DNA of 64,000 bases from NCBI RefSeq assembly GCF_004329715.1, contig NZ_JXSY01000018.1:310001-374000 (forward strand), read 5' to 3'. Position 1 is the stretch's first letter; each line of letters opens with the position of its first letter. Positions 48,261-57,831 of the stretch are shown piece after piece. The DNA is from Bowmanella sp. JS7-9. Lineage in GTDB: Bacteria > Pseudomonadota > Gammaproteobacteria > Enterobacterales > Alteromonadaceae. A program made the position numbers and the translations under genes. Below the pieces are notes generated by a model. It was not told the origin of the DNA. It ran no database searches and worked only from the letters and a program-made list of their open reading frames with translations.

Positions 48261-49661
48261 ATGGCACTGGACACGTCTCAACATAATCATGGATTTATCT
48301 TTTTTATCGCTGTCGTGGCCACCATTGGCGGCTTTTTGTTTGGCTTCGATAGTGGCGTAATTAACGGCACCGTCGATGGCCTGAAAATGGCTTTCAACGC
48401 AGAAGATATCGCCACCGGATTCAATGTGGCCAGTATGCTACTGGGCTGCGCAGTCGGTGCGTTTTTTGCCGGCTGGCTAGCCGACCGTTATGGACGGCGC
48501 AATATGCTGCGAATCGCCGCGTTGCTGTTTATCATCAGCGCCTGGGGCAGTGGCATGGCCGGTTCCTCGCTGGAGTTTATTATCTATCGGGTGCTGGGCG
48601 GCCTGGCTGTCGGCGCCGCATCGGTCATGTCGCCGGCGTATATCAGTGAAGTTGCACCTGCCCATTACCGTGGACGCTTATCCTCGGTGCAGCAAATTGC
48701 CATCATCGCGGGTTTATTTATTGCCTTTGTCAGTAATTACTTACTTGCTCAATATGCCGGTAAATCAACTGATGTTTTATGGATGGGCTACGAGGCATGG
48801 CGCTGGATGTTCTGGATGGAGCTGTTCCCTGCGGTAGTGTTTTTACTGGCGCTGCTGTTTATTCCGGAAAGCCCGCGTTATTTAGTGGCCAAAGGTGAGC
48901 AAGCTCAGGCAGATACTGTATTGGGCCGCTTGTACGGAACGGTTAATGCCGCACCAAAGCGGGCGGAGATCGAGCAATCTCTGAATCAGGAACATGCCCC
49001 CAGGCTTGCTGATCTGATGGACGCCGGAAGCGGTAAATTGCGCAAGATTGTCTGGGTTGGGGTTGGATTAGCCACATTCCAGCAGTTGGTCGGGATCAAT
49101 GTGGTGTTCTACTACGGCGCGGTGTTATGGCAGGCGGCAGGTTTTGCCGAGTCGCAGGCACTGCTGATTAACATCATCTCTGGTGGTGTCAGTATTGCGG
49201 CGTGCCTTATCACTATCGCGGTAATCGATAAAATCGGTCGTAAACCCCTGCTGTTGCTCGGAAGCATCGGCATGGCGGTATCGCTTGCGGTAATGGTGTG
49301 GTGCTTTTCCAATGCTCAAGTGACCAGCAATGGCCTGCAACTGGGGGCAATGGGCACGCTGACATTGATTGCTGCTAACGTGTACGTGTTCTTCTTCAAT
49401 ATGTCTTGGGGGCCGGTCATGTGGGTAATGCTGGGTGAAATGTTCCCTAATCAAATTCGGGGTTCCGGTCTGGCAATCAGTGGCCTGTTTCAATGGGGCA
49501 GCAACTTTGCTATCGCGATGACCTTCCCAATCATGCTGACCGGTATTGGATTAGCGGGGGCCTATGGATTCTATGCGCTGTGTGCACTGGTCTCTGTGTG
49601 GTTTGTCGTGCGCATGGTGCATGAAACCAAAGGTAAAGAACTCGAGCAAATGCAGGGATAA
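48261..49661 (+). CDS. MFS sugar porter family transporter
   Basis: 466 residues, 12 predicted helices. Sugar-porter motifs: GFLFGFDSGVINGT, GWLADRYGRRNML, YISEVAPAHYRGRL, the PESPRYL motif after helix 6, QQLVGINVVFYY in helix 7, and NMSWGPVMWVMLGEMFPNQIRG late. It probably imports a hexose with H+ or Na+; the substrate is not determined. GGAG precedes the ATG. The next gene starts 5 nt after its stop. Confidence 0.92.
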   Translation: MALDTSQHNHGFIFFIAVVATIGGFLFGFDSGVINGTVDGLKMAFNAEDIATGFNVASMLLGCAVGAFFAGWLADRYGRRNMLRIAALLFIISAWGSGMAGSSLEFIIYRVLGGLAVGAASVMSPAYISEVAPAHYRGRLSSVQQIAIIAGLFIAFVSNYLLAQYAGKSTDVLWMGYEAWRWMFWMELFPAVVFLLALLFIPESPRYLVAKGEQAQADTVLGRLYGTVNAAPKRAEIEQSLNQEHAPRLADLMDAGSGKLRKIVWVGVGLATFQQLVGINVVFYYGAVLWQAAGFAESQALLINIISGGVSIAACLITIAVIDKIGRKPLLLLGSIGMAVSLAVMVWCFSNAQVTSNGLQLGAMGTLTLIAANVYVFFFNMSWGPVMWVMLGEMFPNQIRGSGLAISGLFQWGSNFAIAMTFPIMLTGIGLAGAYGFYALCALVSVWFVVRMVHETKGKELEQMQG

Positions 49662-49666
49662 GCCGG

Positions 49667-50320
49667 ATGACAACACTATCACGTTGGTGGCTTGTGCTTT
49701 GGATAGGCGCAGCAACCAGCTATCTGTTGTGGCCGGCGTTACTGCCGGCATCGTTTCACGCACTGCATAAAGCCTTGCCCATCGGCATGTTGCTGGTGTG
49801 GGGCGCCGTGCAGTCAGGCGGTAAACTGCGCCTGTGGGTGTCGTTGGCGATGTTGTTTAGCATGATGGGCGATGTGCTGCTGGCGTTGCCGTTTGCTAAC
49901 CATTTTCTATTCGGGCTTGGTGCGTTTTTGTTGGCGCAACTGACCTACGTGAAAATCTTCAGTGCTTTTGTGCAAAGCCAGTGGCGCAAGCCGAAACTGC
50001 TCGCGACCCTTGGATACCTGGTGTATTGCGCAGCGCTACTTAGCTGGATCATGCCGCAAGACAGCGTGCTACGCGTAGCGGTGAGTGTCTATGTGCTGGT
50101 GATAGCCTGCATGGCGATTTTATCGGTGTGGTTGTTGCCAACAGGTGGATTAATCGCAATCGGTGCCGCGCTGTTTGTGGCGTCAGACTCGATGATCGCC
50201 ATCAATCGTTTTGTCGCCCCATTCGAGGGGGCTGATTTACTGATCATGCTTAGTTATTACCTGGCGCAACTTGCGCTGGTGACCGGCATCATTCGTTTAT
50301 ATCGGCAATCGGCAGGTTAA
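49667..50320 (+). CDS. Lysoplasmalogenase-like membrane protein (YhhN/TMEM86 family)
   Basis: 217 residues with about seven to eight membrane helices. YhhN-family landmarks are HKALPIGMLLVW, LFSMMGDVLLALP (acidic Asp), GLGAFLLAQLTYV and GAALFVASDSMIAINRF. Eukaryotic relatives cleave the vinyl ether of lysoplasmalogens; the bacterial substrate is not established. It lies 5 nt after the sugar porter, so the two may be co-transcribed, with no obvious functional link. Confidence 0.88.
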   Translation: MTTLSRWWLVLWIGAATSYLLWPALLPASFHALHKALPIGMLLVWGAVQSGGKLRLWVSLAMLFSMMGDVLLALPFANHFLFGLGAFLLAQLTYVKIFSAFVQSQWRKPKLLATLGYLVYCAALLSWIMPQDSVLRVAVSVYVLVIACMAILSVWLLPTGGLIAIGAALFVASDSMIAINRFVAPFEGADLLIMLSYYLAQLALVTGIIRLYRQSAG

Positions 50321-50383
50321 ACGGCCTTGGCTATTGGTCTGCTTCGCGTATGCTGTTGAAAAGTCTTTAAAAAGGAACAGGTT

Positions 50384-51913
50384 ATGGGAATCGCTCAGCG
50401 TATCATCAGACTGATGGCAGGCAGCTTAGTATGTTGTTCATTGTCAGTCGTCGCAGATGACACCGCGAACATAAAAATCGACCCAATAAGTCAGGTCATT
50501 ACACAGCACAAAACGACGATTTTAGGTAACAAGATCAGCTACCAGGCCACCACCGGTACACAACCTGTGTGGGACGAACAGGGTAACGCAACGGCAACCT
50601 TGTTTTATACCTATTACCAGCGTACCGATGTGAAAGATGTGACTCGCCGGCCACTGATTATGTCCTTCAACGGCGGGCCTGGCTCGGCGTCAGTATGGAT
50701 GCATATCGCCTATACAGGTCCGCGGATCCTGAATATCGATAGCGAGGGCTATCCGGTCCAACCTTATGGTGTACAAACGAACCCGTATTCGATCCTGGAT
50801 GTAGCTGACATCGTGTTTGTGAACCCGGTAAATACAGGCTATAGCCGCGTATTACCGGACAAAGACGGCAAAATGCCGGATAAAGATAAACAAAAATCGA
50901 TGTTTTTTGGGGTGAATGCAGACGTCAAATATCTGGCCGGCTGGCTAAACACGTTTGTCACACAACACAATCGCTGGTTAAGCCCCAAATACCTGATAGG
51001 TGAAAGCTACGGCACTACCCGGGTGTCGGGGCTGGCGCTGGAGTTGCAAAACGCCCAGTGGATGTATCTCAATGGGGTGGTATTGGTATCACCTACAGAA
51101 TTGGGCCTGAAACGTGAAGGGCCGGTAGAAGCTGCGAATCGCTTGCCCTATTTCGCCGCGACCGCCTGGTATCATAAGAAACTACCGGCTGACCTGCAGG
51201 CGCTGGATTTAGATGATTTGCTCCCTCAGGTCGAGGAATTCACCCTGAACCGATTATTGCCGGCACTGAGTAAGGGCGGTTTTATCGACGCACAGGAAAA
51301 GGCTGACGTACTTAAGCAAATGGCGCGCTATTCAGGGTTATCTGAAACCTTTATTGCCGGGCAGAATCTGGATGTCTCAACCTGGACGTTCTGGAAGGAA
51401 TTATTGCGCGATGAGAGCAAAACCGTTGGTCGCCTGGACAGCCGCTATTTAGGTATAGATAAACAGGATGTAGGTGATAATCCGGATTATTTCGCCGAAC
51501 TGACGGCTTGGTTACACGCCTTTACGCCAGCGATTAATTATTATCTGCGTGAAGAGCTGAACTACAAAACTGATGTGAAATACAACATGTTTGGGCCTGT
51601 GCATCCATGGGAGCGCGAAGGCGATAAAACTGGCGAAAATCTGCGTCAGGCTATGGCGCAAAATCCATTTTTGCAGGTGATGGTGCAAAGCGGATATTAC
51701 GACGGTGCCACCAATTATTTCGATGCTAAATATTCAATGTGGCAGCTCGATCCCAGCGGCAAAATGCGTGAGCGCCTGTCGTTTAAGGGTTATCGCAGTG
51801 GGCATATGATGTATTTGCGTCGCGAGGATTTGCAAAAATCTAATCAGGATCTGCGCGAGTTTATTCAGGGCTCTTTACCTGCACCTGGCTCGCCGGCGCA
51901 GTACCCGCGCTAA
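50384..51913 (+). CDS. Exported serine carboxypeptidase (peptidase S10)
   Basis: 509 residues. Signal peptide to about VVADD. S10 motifs: FNGGPGSASVWMH (oxyanion hole), nucleophile Ser208 in GESYGTTR, a late Asp in QSGYYDGATNYFD and His474 in YRSGHMMYL. It would remove C-terminal residues from peptides outside the cytoplasm. GGAAC precedes the ATG. Together with the S9, M17 and M19 enzymes it points to peptide-based growth. Stop overlaps the convergent GFA gene by 4 nt. Confidence 0.92.
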   Translation: MGIAQRIIRLMAGSLVCCSLSVVADDTANIKIDPISQVITQHKTTILGNKISYQATTGTQPVWDEQGNATATLFYTYYQRTDVKDVTRRPLIMSFNGGPGSASVWMHIAYTGPRILNIDSEGYPVQPYGVQTNPYSILDVADIVFVNPVNTGYSRVLPDKDGKMPDKDKQKSMFFGVNADVKYLAGWLNTFVTQHNRWLSPKYLIGESYGTTRVSGLALELQNAQWMYLNGVVLVSPTELGLKREGPVEAANRLPYFAATAWYHKKLPADLQALDLDDLLPQVEEFTLNRLLPALSKGGFIDAQEKADVLKQMARYSGLSETFIAGQNLDVSTWTFWKELLRDESKTVGRLDSRYLGIDKQDVGDNPDYFAELTAWLHAFTPAINYYLREELNYKTDVKYNMFGPVHPWEREGDKTGENLRQAMAQNPFLQVMVQSGYYDGATNYFDAKYSMWQLDPSGKMRERLSFKGYRSGHMMYLRREDLQKSNQDLREFIQGSLPAPGSPAQYPR

Positions 51914-52290
51914 TCCTGACTCTTATGCGCCAGACTGGCGGCATTTTGCTCCCAGTTCTGGCCATCAAATTCCACTATATCGATATGTTTCGGACGGGTA
52001 TCCAGACAATTCAGGTTGATATCGATACCGTCAGGATTTGAACGGGGCGTATAGAAAGGTTTTACCCCACAGACTTTACAAAAGGTGTGTTTTGCCACCC
52101 CGGTATTGAAGGTGTAGATAGTCAGGGCGTCTGCCCCAGTCAACAAGGTAAAGCGACTCAGCGGGACAATCAGGTGTAAAAAGCCACTTTTACTGCACAC
52201 CGAACAATTACAGCGCTCCGCTTCAATCTTCTCTGGTGCCTCAACGGTAAACGTGACGCGACCACAATGGCAACTGCCGTTGTACAACAT
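51910..52290 (-). CDS. GFA family protein (CENP-V/GFA zinc domain)
   Basis: 126 residues. Zinc-binding cysteines occur in the family pattern: GSCHCGRVTF, ERCNCSVCSKSG and HTFCKVCGVKPFY. The family is named after glutathione-dependent formaldehyde-activating enzyme, but most members have no proven activity. No formaldehyde-oxidation genes are near. Confidence 0.9.
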   Translation of the reverse strand: MLYNGSCHCGRVTFTVEAPEKIEAERCNCSVCSKSGFLHLIVPLSRFTLLTGADALTIYTFNTGVAKHTFCKVCGVKPFYTPRSNPDGIDINLNCLDTRPKHIDIVEFDGQNWEQNAASLAHKSQD

Positions 52291-52420
52291 GTTGACTCTC
52301 CCCTTTGCTACACGTCGCTCAGCATATGCAAATCCATTGGCTATCGAAAGGTTTATCGAAATTTTTCAAAAAGACCTGCCGCTAACGCTGGAGTAAGCTG
52401 GAAAAAATGACCGGAAAACA

Positions 52421-53224
52421 ATGACGATGCAAACAGCAGATATTTTATTTATTTCCCACGGCGGTGGCCCGTTACCTCTACTTGGCGATGTAGGCCATCA
52501 GGCATTGGTATCCTGCCTGCAACAGTTAGCCTCGCAACTCAATCGTCCTAAGGCGGTCATTGTGTTTAGCGCCCATTGGGAAAGCACCCCGGTGCGGGTC
52601 ACGACATCTGCTAATCCTTCGCTGTTATATGATTATTACGGATTTCCGCCAGAGTCTTACGCTATCCAATATCCTTGTCAGGGAGAACCTGAACTGGCCG
52701 CGCAGATTTTAAGCCAGCTCAAGGCGCAGGGTATCGATGCGGACGCAGAAACTGAGCGCGGGTTAGATCATGGGGTATTTGTACCGATGAAAATTATGTA
52801 TCCCGACGCGGATATTCCCTGTGTACAGGTATCACTGCGACAGGATTTGTCGGTTGAGTTTCATCTGGCGCTGGGTAAAGCCTTGCAGGGCATGGATCTG
52901 AGCGATGTACTGGTGCTGGGTTCGGGTTTCTCATTCCACAATATGCGCGGCTTTTTTGAACCGGGTAATCAGACGATCAATCAAGCCAACCACGCGTTTG
53001 AGCAATGGCTGGAAGCGGCCATGGCAGAATCCAATGAAGAAGCTATGCAGCACTGGCAGCAGGCTCCGGGCGGTGCGCTTTCTCACCCCCGTGAGGAGCA
53101 CCTGATCCCCTTATTTGTGTGTGCCGGTTTGGCAGGACGTCCTTATGATCAACACCTGAGTGTTGACGTATTAGGCAAACAGGCCAGTCAGTATCTGTGG
53201 CTGGCCTGCGGGGCGCCGAATTAG
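52421..53224 (+). CDS. Class III extradiol dioxygenase, DODA/YgiD type
   Basis: 267 residues. LigB-fold metal ligands are visible: His in FISHGGGP, His in FSAHWES, DHGVFVPM and the late ALSHPREEHLIPL. The length and motifs match bacterial 4,5-DOPA-dioxygenase-extradiol-like proteins such as YgiD. It would cleave a catecholic ring next to the hydroxyls; the natural substrate is unknown. GGAAAAC precedes the ATG. Confidence 0.9.
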   Translation: MTMQTADILFISHGGGPLPLLGDVGHQALVSCLQQLASQLNRPKAVIVFSAHWESTPVRVTTSANPSLLYDYYGFPPESYAIQYPCQGEPELAAQILSQLKAQGIDADAETERGLDHGVFVPMKIMYPDADIPCVQVSLRQDLSVEFHLALGKALQGMDLSDVLVLGSGFSFHNMRGFFEPGNQTINQANHAFEQWLEAAMAESNEEAMQHWQQAPGGALSHPREEHLIPLFVCAGLAGRPYDQHLSVDVLGKQASQYLWLACGAPN

Positions 53225-53260
53225 GGTATACTGGCGGGCTTGTTTATCAGGAATAAAACT

Positions 53261-53479
53261 ATGTCTCACACCCTCAAACCCGGCACTTATCGTCATTACA
53301 AAGGTAATTTGTATGAGGTCATTGATGTCGCCACTCACAGCGAAGATGAATCCAAATTGGTTGTATACCGGCCGATGTATGGAGAGCGTGGCCTGTGGGT
53401 CAGGCCACTGTCGATGTTTTGTGAGTCAGTCGAAGTGAATGGCGAGTCGCTGCCGCGTTTCGAACGCATTGACGACTAG
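53261..53479 (+). CDS. DUF1653 domain protein
   Basis: 72 residues. The DUF1653 pattern is clear: GTYRHYKGNLYEVI, VYRPMYGERGLWVRPLSMFCESV and a C-terminal PRFERI. Function unknown; these small proteins are widespread. The ATG at 53261 has AGGAAT upstream. It abuts the convergent dehydratase gene with no spacer. Confidence 0.9.
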   Translation: MSHTLKPGTYRHYKGNLYEVIDVATHSEDESKLVVYRPMYGERGLWVRPLSMFCESVEVNGESLPRFERIDD

Positions 53480-54469
53480 TTACAGAATGGGCGGTTGTTG
53501 CAAATAATCTTCCGCCCAGATCAACTGATGTTTCGCCTGGTCTATATTCCCGCCGGACAGCATCAACAGCACCGTCTTCTGTTCGTCTTGTTGCATACAC
53601 CATGAGGCGACCGCGGCCATGGACATGGCCGACGTAGGCTCTACCTGAAGTTTCAGCAAATGGGTCAGCCATTGGGTCCAATAGGCGATTTGTGCTTCAT
53701 CTACCTGATAGAAGTCATCCAGTTGCTGCAGATAACTAAACGTCAGCTCGCTAACCGCTAACGTAGCGGCGCCATCGGCCAGCGTTGCAGGAGAGGCGGC
53801 CAGGCGCTGAATGCTGCCTGCTGCCAGTGACATGGCGGCATCATTGGCCATAGCGGGCTCGGCGCCGATAACCTCACAAGCCGGAAATACTTCCCGGGCA
53901 GCGATCAGCGTGCCGGACAATAAACCGCCACCGCCACAGGGGGCAAAAACCGCATCCAACTGTTCAATCTGACTTGCCGCTTCTAGCATCGCCGTTCCCT
54001 GACCCGCAACAACCTGTGGGTGGTCGAACGGTGGGATCCAATAGCATCCTGGCTGTTGCGCCGCCTCTGCCACCAGTCTATCGGCTTCCATGCGGGTGGC
54101 GCAGCGTATCAGCTCTGCGCCGTAATATTCGGTGGCTGCTGCTTTTACAGCCGAAACATTTTGCGCGGTATAAATGGTCGCCTGAATGCCAAATAAATTG
54201 GCCGCCAGTGCCACCGCCTGCGCATGATTACCTGAACTATTCGCCACCACCCGCTCAGGTAACTGGCCATTTTCCTGTAACCACGCCAGCGTATTGAGCG
54301 CGCCTCTTGCTTTAAACGCACCGGTGCGTTGCAGGCATTCCGCCTTAAACAAAATGCGATGGCCCAGCCAGTCATTGAGCATGCGTGATTCAAAAATTGG
54401 GGTGGGGAGCAGGTAAGGTTGTAAACGCGCCAGAGCGTGGCGTACATCATCGAATTTAACGGCTGCCAT
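53480..54469 (-). CDS. PLP-dependent serine/threonine dehydratase or racemase-like enzyme
   Basis: 329 residues, fold type II. The PLP lysine is in QRTGAFKARGA (about residue 52), followed by NSSGNHAQAVAL, CGGGGLLSG (phosphate loop) and the late MLSGGNID. SSGNHAQ rather than SAGNHAQ and the lack of an ACT domain resemble serine racemase or 3-hydroxyaspartate/threonine dehydratases rather than biosynthetic IlvA. Exact reaction undetermined. Start ATG at 54469; an upstream in-frame ATG at 54514 is possible. Confidence 0.87.
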   Translation of the reverse strand: MAAVKFDDVRHALARLQPYLLPTPIFESRMLNDWLGHRILFKAECLQRTGAFKARGALNTLAWLQENGQLPERVVANSSGNHAQAVALAANLFGIQATIYTAQNVSAVKAAATEYYGAELIRCATRMEADRLVAEAAQQPGCYWIPPFDHPQVVAGQGTAMLEAASQIEQLDAVFAPCGGGGLLSGTLIAAREVFPACEVIGAEPAMANDAAMSLAAGSIQRLAASPATLADGAATLAVSELTFSYLQQLDDFYQVDEAQIAYWTQWLTHLLKLQVEPTSAMSMAAVASWCMQQDEQKTVLLMLSGGNIDQAKHQLIWAEDYLQQPPIL

Positions 54470-54550
54470 TTGGTTTATTTTATTCGTTACAATAGCGGGC
54501 AGTATGCCGCGCATTACACTGCGAGTCAGCTTTTTAAGGAAATATCCCGA

Positions 54551-55249
54551 ATGTCAGGTGGATTCCGGTTTAAACAGTTTTTTGTCGCCCATGACAACGC
54601 CACTATGAAGGTGGGCACCGATAGTATTTTGCTCGGCAGTTGGGCGGAGGTGCCTGATAGTGGGCGTTGTCTGGATATCGGCACAGGTAGCGGTATTTTG
54701 GCGTTGATGCTGGCGCAGCGTAGCGCCAATTTGTGCGTGACTGCACTGGAATTGGATGAAGTCAGCGTGCAGGTGGCGCGGCAAAATACACTCAATAGCC
54801 CCTGGCCAGCGCGCATTGAGGTATTGCATGAGCGTTTGCAAAGCCATGAAGCACTGCAATACGACTGTATTGTCGCCAACCCGCCTTATTTTCCAGCCGC
54901 CGCTGAACACGCGCAACATCAACATATGGCGCGCCATCAGGTGGGGTTAAGTCTGCATGAGTTGGCGCACCATGTTGGGCGCTTGTTGGCCGTTGACGGC
55001 ATATTTTCGCTGGTACTGCCGCTGACACAAGGCGATGAATTTATCGCGCAGGCGTTGCATCAGGGTTTACATGTGCAGCGTCGGTTGAATATCAGCGCCA
55101 CATCTGGCAGTGAAATTCGCCGGGTGTTAGTTAGTTTTGGTCGTGCAGCATGCGACCCAGTCATCCAATCCCTGCACATTTATGATGAAAACCGACAATA
55201 CAGTGCGGCTTTTCGCCAACTTTGCCGGGCGTTTTACCTGAATTTCTGA
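54551..55249 (+). CDS. trmN6: tRNA1(Val) (adenine37-N6)-methyltransferase
   Basis: 232 residues. Strong match in layout to E. coli YfiC/TrmN6: FRFKQFFVAHDNATMKVGTDSILLG at residues 5-29, motif I CLDIGTGSGILALMLAQR, motif IV CIVANPPYFP and the C-terminal FYLNF. It methylates A37 of tRNA-Val. AGGAAA is 9 nt before the ATG at 54551. Divergent from the dehydratase gene. Confidence 0.94.
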   Translation: MSGGFRFKQFFVAHDNATMKVGTDSILLGSWAEVPDSGRCLDIGTGSGILALMLAQRSANLCVTALELDEVSVQVARQNTLNSPWPARIEVLHERLQSHEALQYDCIVANPPYFPAAAEHAQHQHMARHQVGLSLHELAHHVGRLLAVDGIFSLVLPLTQGDEFIAQALHQGLHVQRRLNISATSGSEIRRVLVSFGRAACDPVIQSLHIYDENRQYSAAFRQLCRAFYLNF

Positions 55250-55251
55250 AT

Positions 55252-55276
55252 AAAAAAGCCGCCATAAAGGCGGCTT
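55252..55276 (-). terminator. Terminator of the porin/phosphate-binding-like operon
   Basis: AAGCCGCC (55256-55263) pairs with GGCGGCTT (55269-55276). The T run is on the minus strand, so it ends the minus-strand transcript from 56889. Confidence 0.85.
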
Positions 55277-55295
55277 GAGTTTACAGAGTGTCACA

Positions 55296-55709
55296 CTAGA
55301 GTTTCAGTACCACTTTTACCGAACCGTCTACTTTCGATGCATCGATGTAGCCAATCAGGTTTGGATTGCCCGCTACCAACGCTTTCGCTTCTTCGTCACT
55401 GGCCGCATCTTTCGGCGGTGTACCTTTACCGGTGAACACCAGTTTTGACCAATAGGCTTTCATTTGCGTGCTGGACTTGTTCAGAGCCTTCTCATTGAAC
55501 TCATCACCGATCGCGCCGCCCTGGTTGATGGGCACCGCAGGCGCGCCACCCGGAAAGGACTTGTCCTTACCCAGGAATAATTTAGAAATATCATCCTGAG
55601 TGATGGTATCTCCGTTCGATGGGTGCACGATAATGGCGATTTCTGCCAGCACTGAGGCACTGAACAGCAATGAGGTGGCGATTGCCAAAGCTTTAATTTG
55701 CGTCTTCAT
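55296..55709 (-). CDS. Small phosphate-binding-protein-like periplasmic protein (PBP-like)
   Basis: 137 residues with a signal peptide (IKALAIATSLLFSASVLAE). The mature part resembles one lobe of a PstS-like fold: IVHPSNGDTITQDDISKLFLGK, then VPINQ and FTGKGTPP, ending in IGYIDASKVDGSVKVVLKL, cited as its last 19 residues. It is half the size of a normal two-lobed binding protein. Ligand binding is unproven; a partner role for the porin encoded 10 nt upstream is plausible. A strong GGAGG ribosome-binding site precedes the ATG. Confidence 0.8.
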   Translation of the reverse strand: MKTQIKALAIATSLLFSASVLAEIAIIVHPSNGDTITQDDISKLFLGKDKSFPGGAPAVPINQGGAIGDEFNEKALNKSSTQMKAYWSKLVFTGKGTPPKDAASDEEAKALVAGNPNLIGYIDASKVDGSVKVVLKL

Positions 55710-55719
55710 AGTTGCCTCC

Positions 55720-56889
55720 TCAGAATACGCTGACCAGACCAATCTGGAATAATTTCACATCTTTACCCAGCACATCGTCTTCGGTATTGGTGAACTCGGC
55801 TTTAAACGCGACCGACGGGTGGAAATCCCAGCGTATACCTAACGTGTAAAAATCCTCATCCACATCCAACGTGTTCTGTACCAGCTGCGTGCCGCCAGCC
55901 AGGGCGTCGAGCGCTGTACCCGTTGGGAACGGCACATTGTATTTAGGAACTAAAAACTCGCTGGAGTCTTTATTATTGCCGTAGGTGGCATGTAGCATCA
56001 CACTGTCCATACGCTTACCGACCGACACGTACCAGCTGTCCTGATCGGGGAAGATGGTTTTACTCAAATCCAGCTTAGTGATTTCACCGACAATGACCCA
56101 GTCGTTGTAATCGATTTGCATACCAAATTCGGCGAAAGTGATTTTGTCATCATCGATGCCAATCTCGTCGGCAATAACAGCGTAGGGTGTCGTTGCCCAG
56201 CCAGCCTGTAACGCGGCTATCTGACTTACGGCTGTTCCTGCCGGGGCTTCGTTAAGCGGAATATAGGCGTTTGCCTGGAAATAAGCGCCGCGTAATGTGA
56301 GCCAGTCATAGTTCCAGGTCAGAGATCCACCGAACAAGTCACTAAATTTGGTATCTAAGGTGGTGTCGTTAATTGGGGTATCTTTATCATCATTGATACC
56401 GTAGATCATGTGCCAGGTAACGAAAGAATCGCCTACCGTAGTGCTATAAATTGAACCGATACCATCGAAGGTATCAAACGGCGCGTCATACACTGCTTGT
56501 GGTGGGCGTAACCAGTGGTAGGCGTATGAAACGTCCAGGTAGTCTGAATACAAATACATAGGTGCGCGCTGGCGACCAAACAGTAAACGCCAGTCTTCTG
56601 TGGCGTCGTAGCTTAAATAGGCCCACGCGAATTCCGGATCCCAATCGTCACTGCCACGTGCCATCATTTGTACGGTGGCGCTTAGCCCATCGCCTAAATC
56701 CGAGTTTGCCTGAATGGCAAATAATGAGCCGGTGGATAAGTCAAATTCATTGTCGTAGCCGCGAAAAACCTGGTCGTCGCCTGAGGTTTTACCACCAACA
56801 ACTGTGGCAAAGCCCGAGAAGTTGATATCTGCCTGTGCACTGAACGCGAGCACCGAAGCTAGCGCAGTGGCTATGATGGATTTTTTCAT
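55720..56889 (-). CDS. Outer-membrane porin
   Basis: 389 residues. Signal peptide (MKKSIIATALASVLAFSAQA), then DINFSGFATVVGG and alternating beta strands typical of a 16-stranded Gram-negative porin (WRLLFGRQRAPMYLYSDYL, GSLTWNYDWLTLRGAYFQ, YTLGIRWDFHP), ending in GLVSVF with a terminal Phe. Solute specificity cannot be read. The ATG at 56889 is followed by the signal peptide; GGGACA lies upstream. Operon with the PBP-like gene. Confidence 0.88.
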   Translation of the reverse strand: MKKSIIATALASVLAFSAQADINFSGFATVVGGKTSGDDQVFRGYDNEFDLSTGSLFAIQANSDLGDGLSATVQMMARGSDDWDPEFAWAYLSYDATEDWRLLFGRQRAPMYLYSDYLDVSYAYHWLRPPQAVYDAPFDTFDGIGSIYSTTVGDSFVTWHMIYGINDDKDTPINDTTLDTKFSDLFGGSLTWNYDWLTLRGAYFQANAYIPLNEAPAGTAVSQIAALQAGWATTPYAVIADEIGIDDDKITFAEFGMQIDYNDWVIVGEITKLDLSKTIFPDQDSWYVSVGKRMDSVMLHATYGNNKDSSEFLVPKYNVPFPTGTALDALAGGTQLVQNTLDVDEDFYTLGIRWDFHPSVAFKAEFTNTEDDVLGKDVKLFQIGLVSVF

Positions 56890-57124
56890 ACTGTGTCCCA
56901 TAACGAGTGAGTAACAACGTTTGTCTGTTGCATGTACGAGGCGAGATTGATTTTGGCTCAAATTCGCCTGGTAGCGAATCATCCGTGACGACTTTCCTTG
57001 GCAGAACAAACTTATGTTAAGTGTGACGTTAAGTCACGACTTAGCCGCAAGTGTAGCTATCACAAAGAATTTTTCCAATAAAGCAGGTGATGTAGGTCAA
57101 TCGTTCAGTTAATTTTTAAACGAT

Positions 57125-57637
57125 TCAGTCCAATAACGTGGCTTCCAGTTGATGAATCCATTCGGCAATGCGTGAATCGGTCAGTTCATATTGATTTTCT
57201 TCATCCAGGCTCAGGCCCACGAAATGAGTTTGACCCTCGTTGAGTGCTTTCGAGTGGGTAAACTGATAGCCCTGATTTGGCCAATGACCTATCACAACCG
57301 CACCGGCCGCAACGACTTCATCGTGCAGCATGCCCAGCGCATCCTGAAACCAGTCGGTATAACCCAATTGATCACCCAGTCCGAACAGGGCAACGACTTT
57401 ATCGGTGAGGTCTAATCCACTGATTTCATCCCAGTGAGATTCCCAGTCTTCCTGCAGTTCACCAAAGTCCCAGGTAGAAATGCCCAAGATCAATACGTCA
57501 TAGGTGAGGGTATGGCTAAGAGGAGTATCTTTAATGTTAAATAGCTCAATATTCAGGCGCTGACTGGCCTGCTGGATTTTCTCCGCAGCCATTTCTGTGT
57601 AGCAGGTGGTAGAGCCGAAAAACAAACCGACATTCAA
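57125..57637 (-). CDS. fldB: Flavodoxin (FldB type)
   Basis: 170 residues. Starts MNVGLFFGSTTCYTEMAAEKI (FMN phosphate loop GSTTCYTE), followed by LILGISTWDFGELQEDWE and LFGLGDQLGYTDWFQDALG, characteristic of FldB. Low-potential electron carrier. The initiation codon is TTG (57635-57637), with GGA about 10 nt upstream; no in-frame ATG or GTG would keep the phosphate loop. fldB next to xerD-dsbC-recJ is the E. coli order. Confidence 0.93.
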   Translation of the reverse strand: MNVGLFFGSTTCYTEMAAEKIQQASQRLNIELFNIKDTPLSHTLTYDVLILGISTWDFGELQEDWESHWDEISGLDLTDKVVALFGLGDQLGYTDWFQDALGMLHDEVVAAGAVVIGHWPNQGYQFTHSKALNEGQTHFVGLSLDEENQYELTDSRIAEWIHQLEATLLD

Positions 57638-57831
57638 AGCGATGGATTCCGTAAATTAAAGGATTTGGTTGGGTATTTTGCTTGCGACACCACGACAGAT
57701 CCAGTTTTTCAGGCAACTTGTAGGGATTTTGTTAATTTGAGTTAGGTGATGTTCGGGTCTGCGGGTATAGTGCCAAAGAGAATATGAACAACGCGCGGGA
57801 GCGCACAATTCGGTGGCAGAGGTTGGATAAC

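Noticed and set aside
57016-57033. GTTAAG tandem repeat upstream of the porin as a Pho-box-like site
   Set aside because: The spacing is 12 bp rather than 11 and the hexamer differs from TGTAA/TGTCA, so it does not fit the motif seen at 4834 and 32640.
57099-57125. AATCGTT/AACGATT inverted repeat at the end of fldB as a terminator
   Set aside because: Loop is long and no T run follows on the minus strand; evidence too weak.
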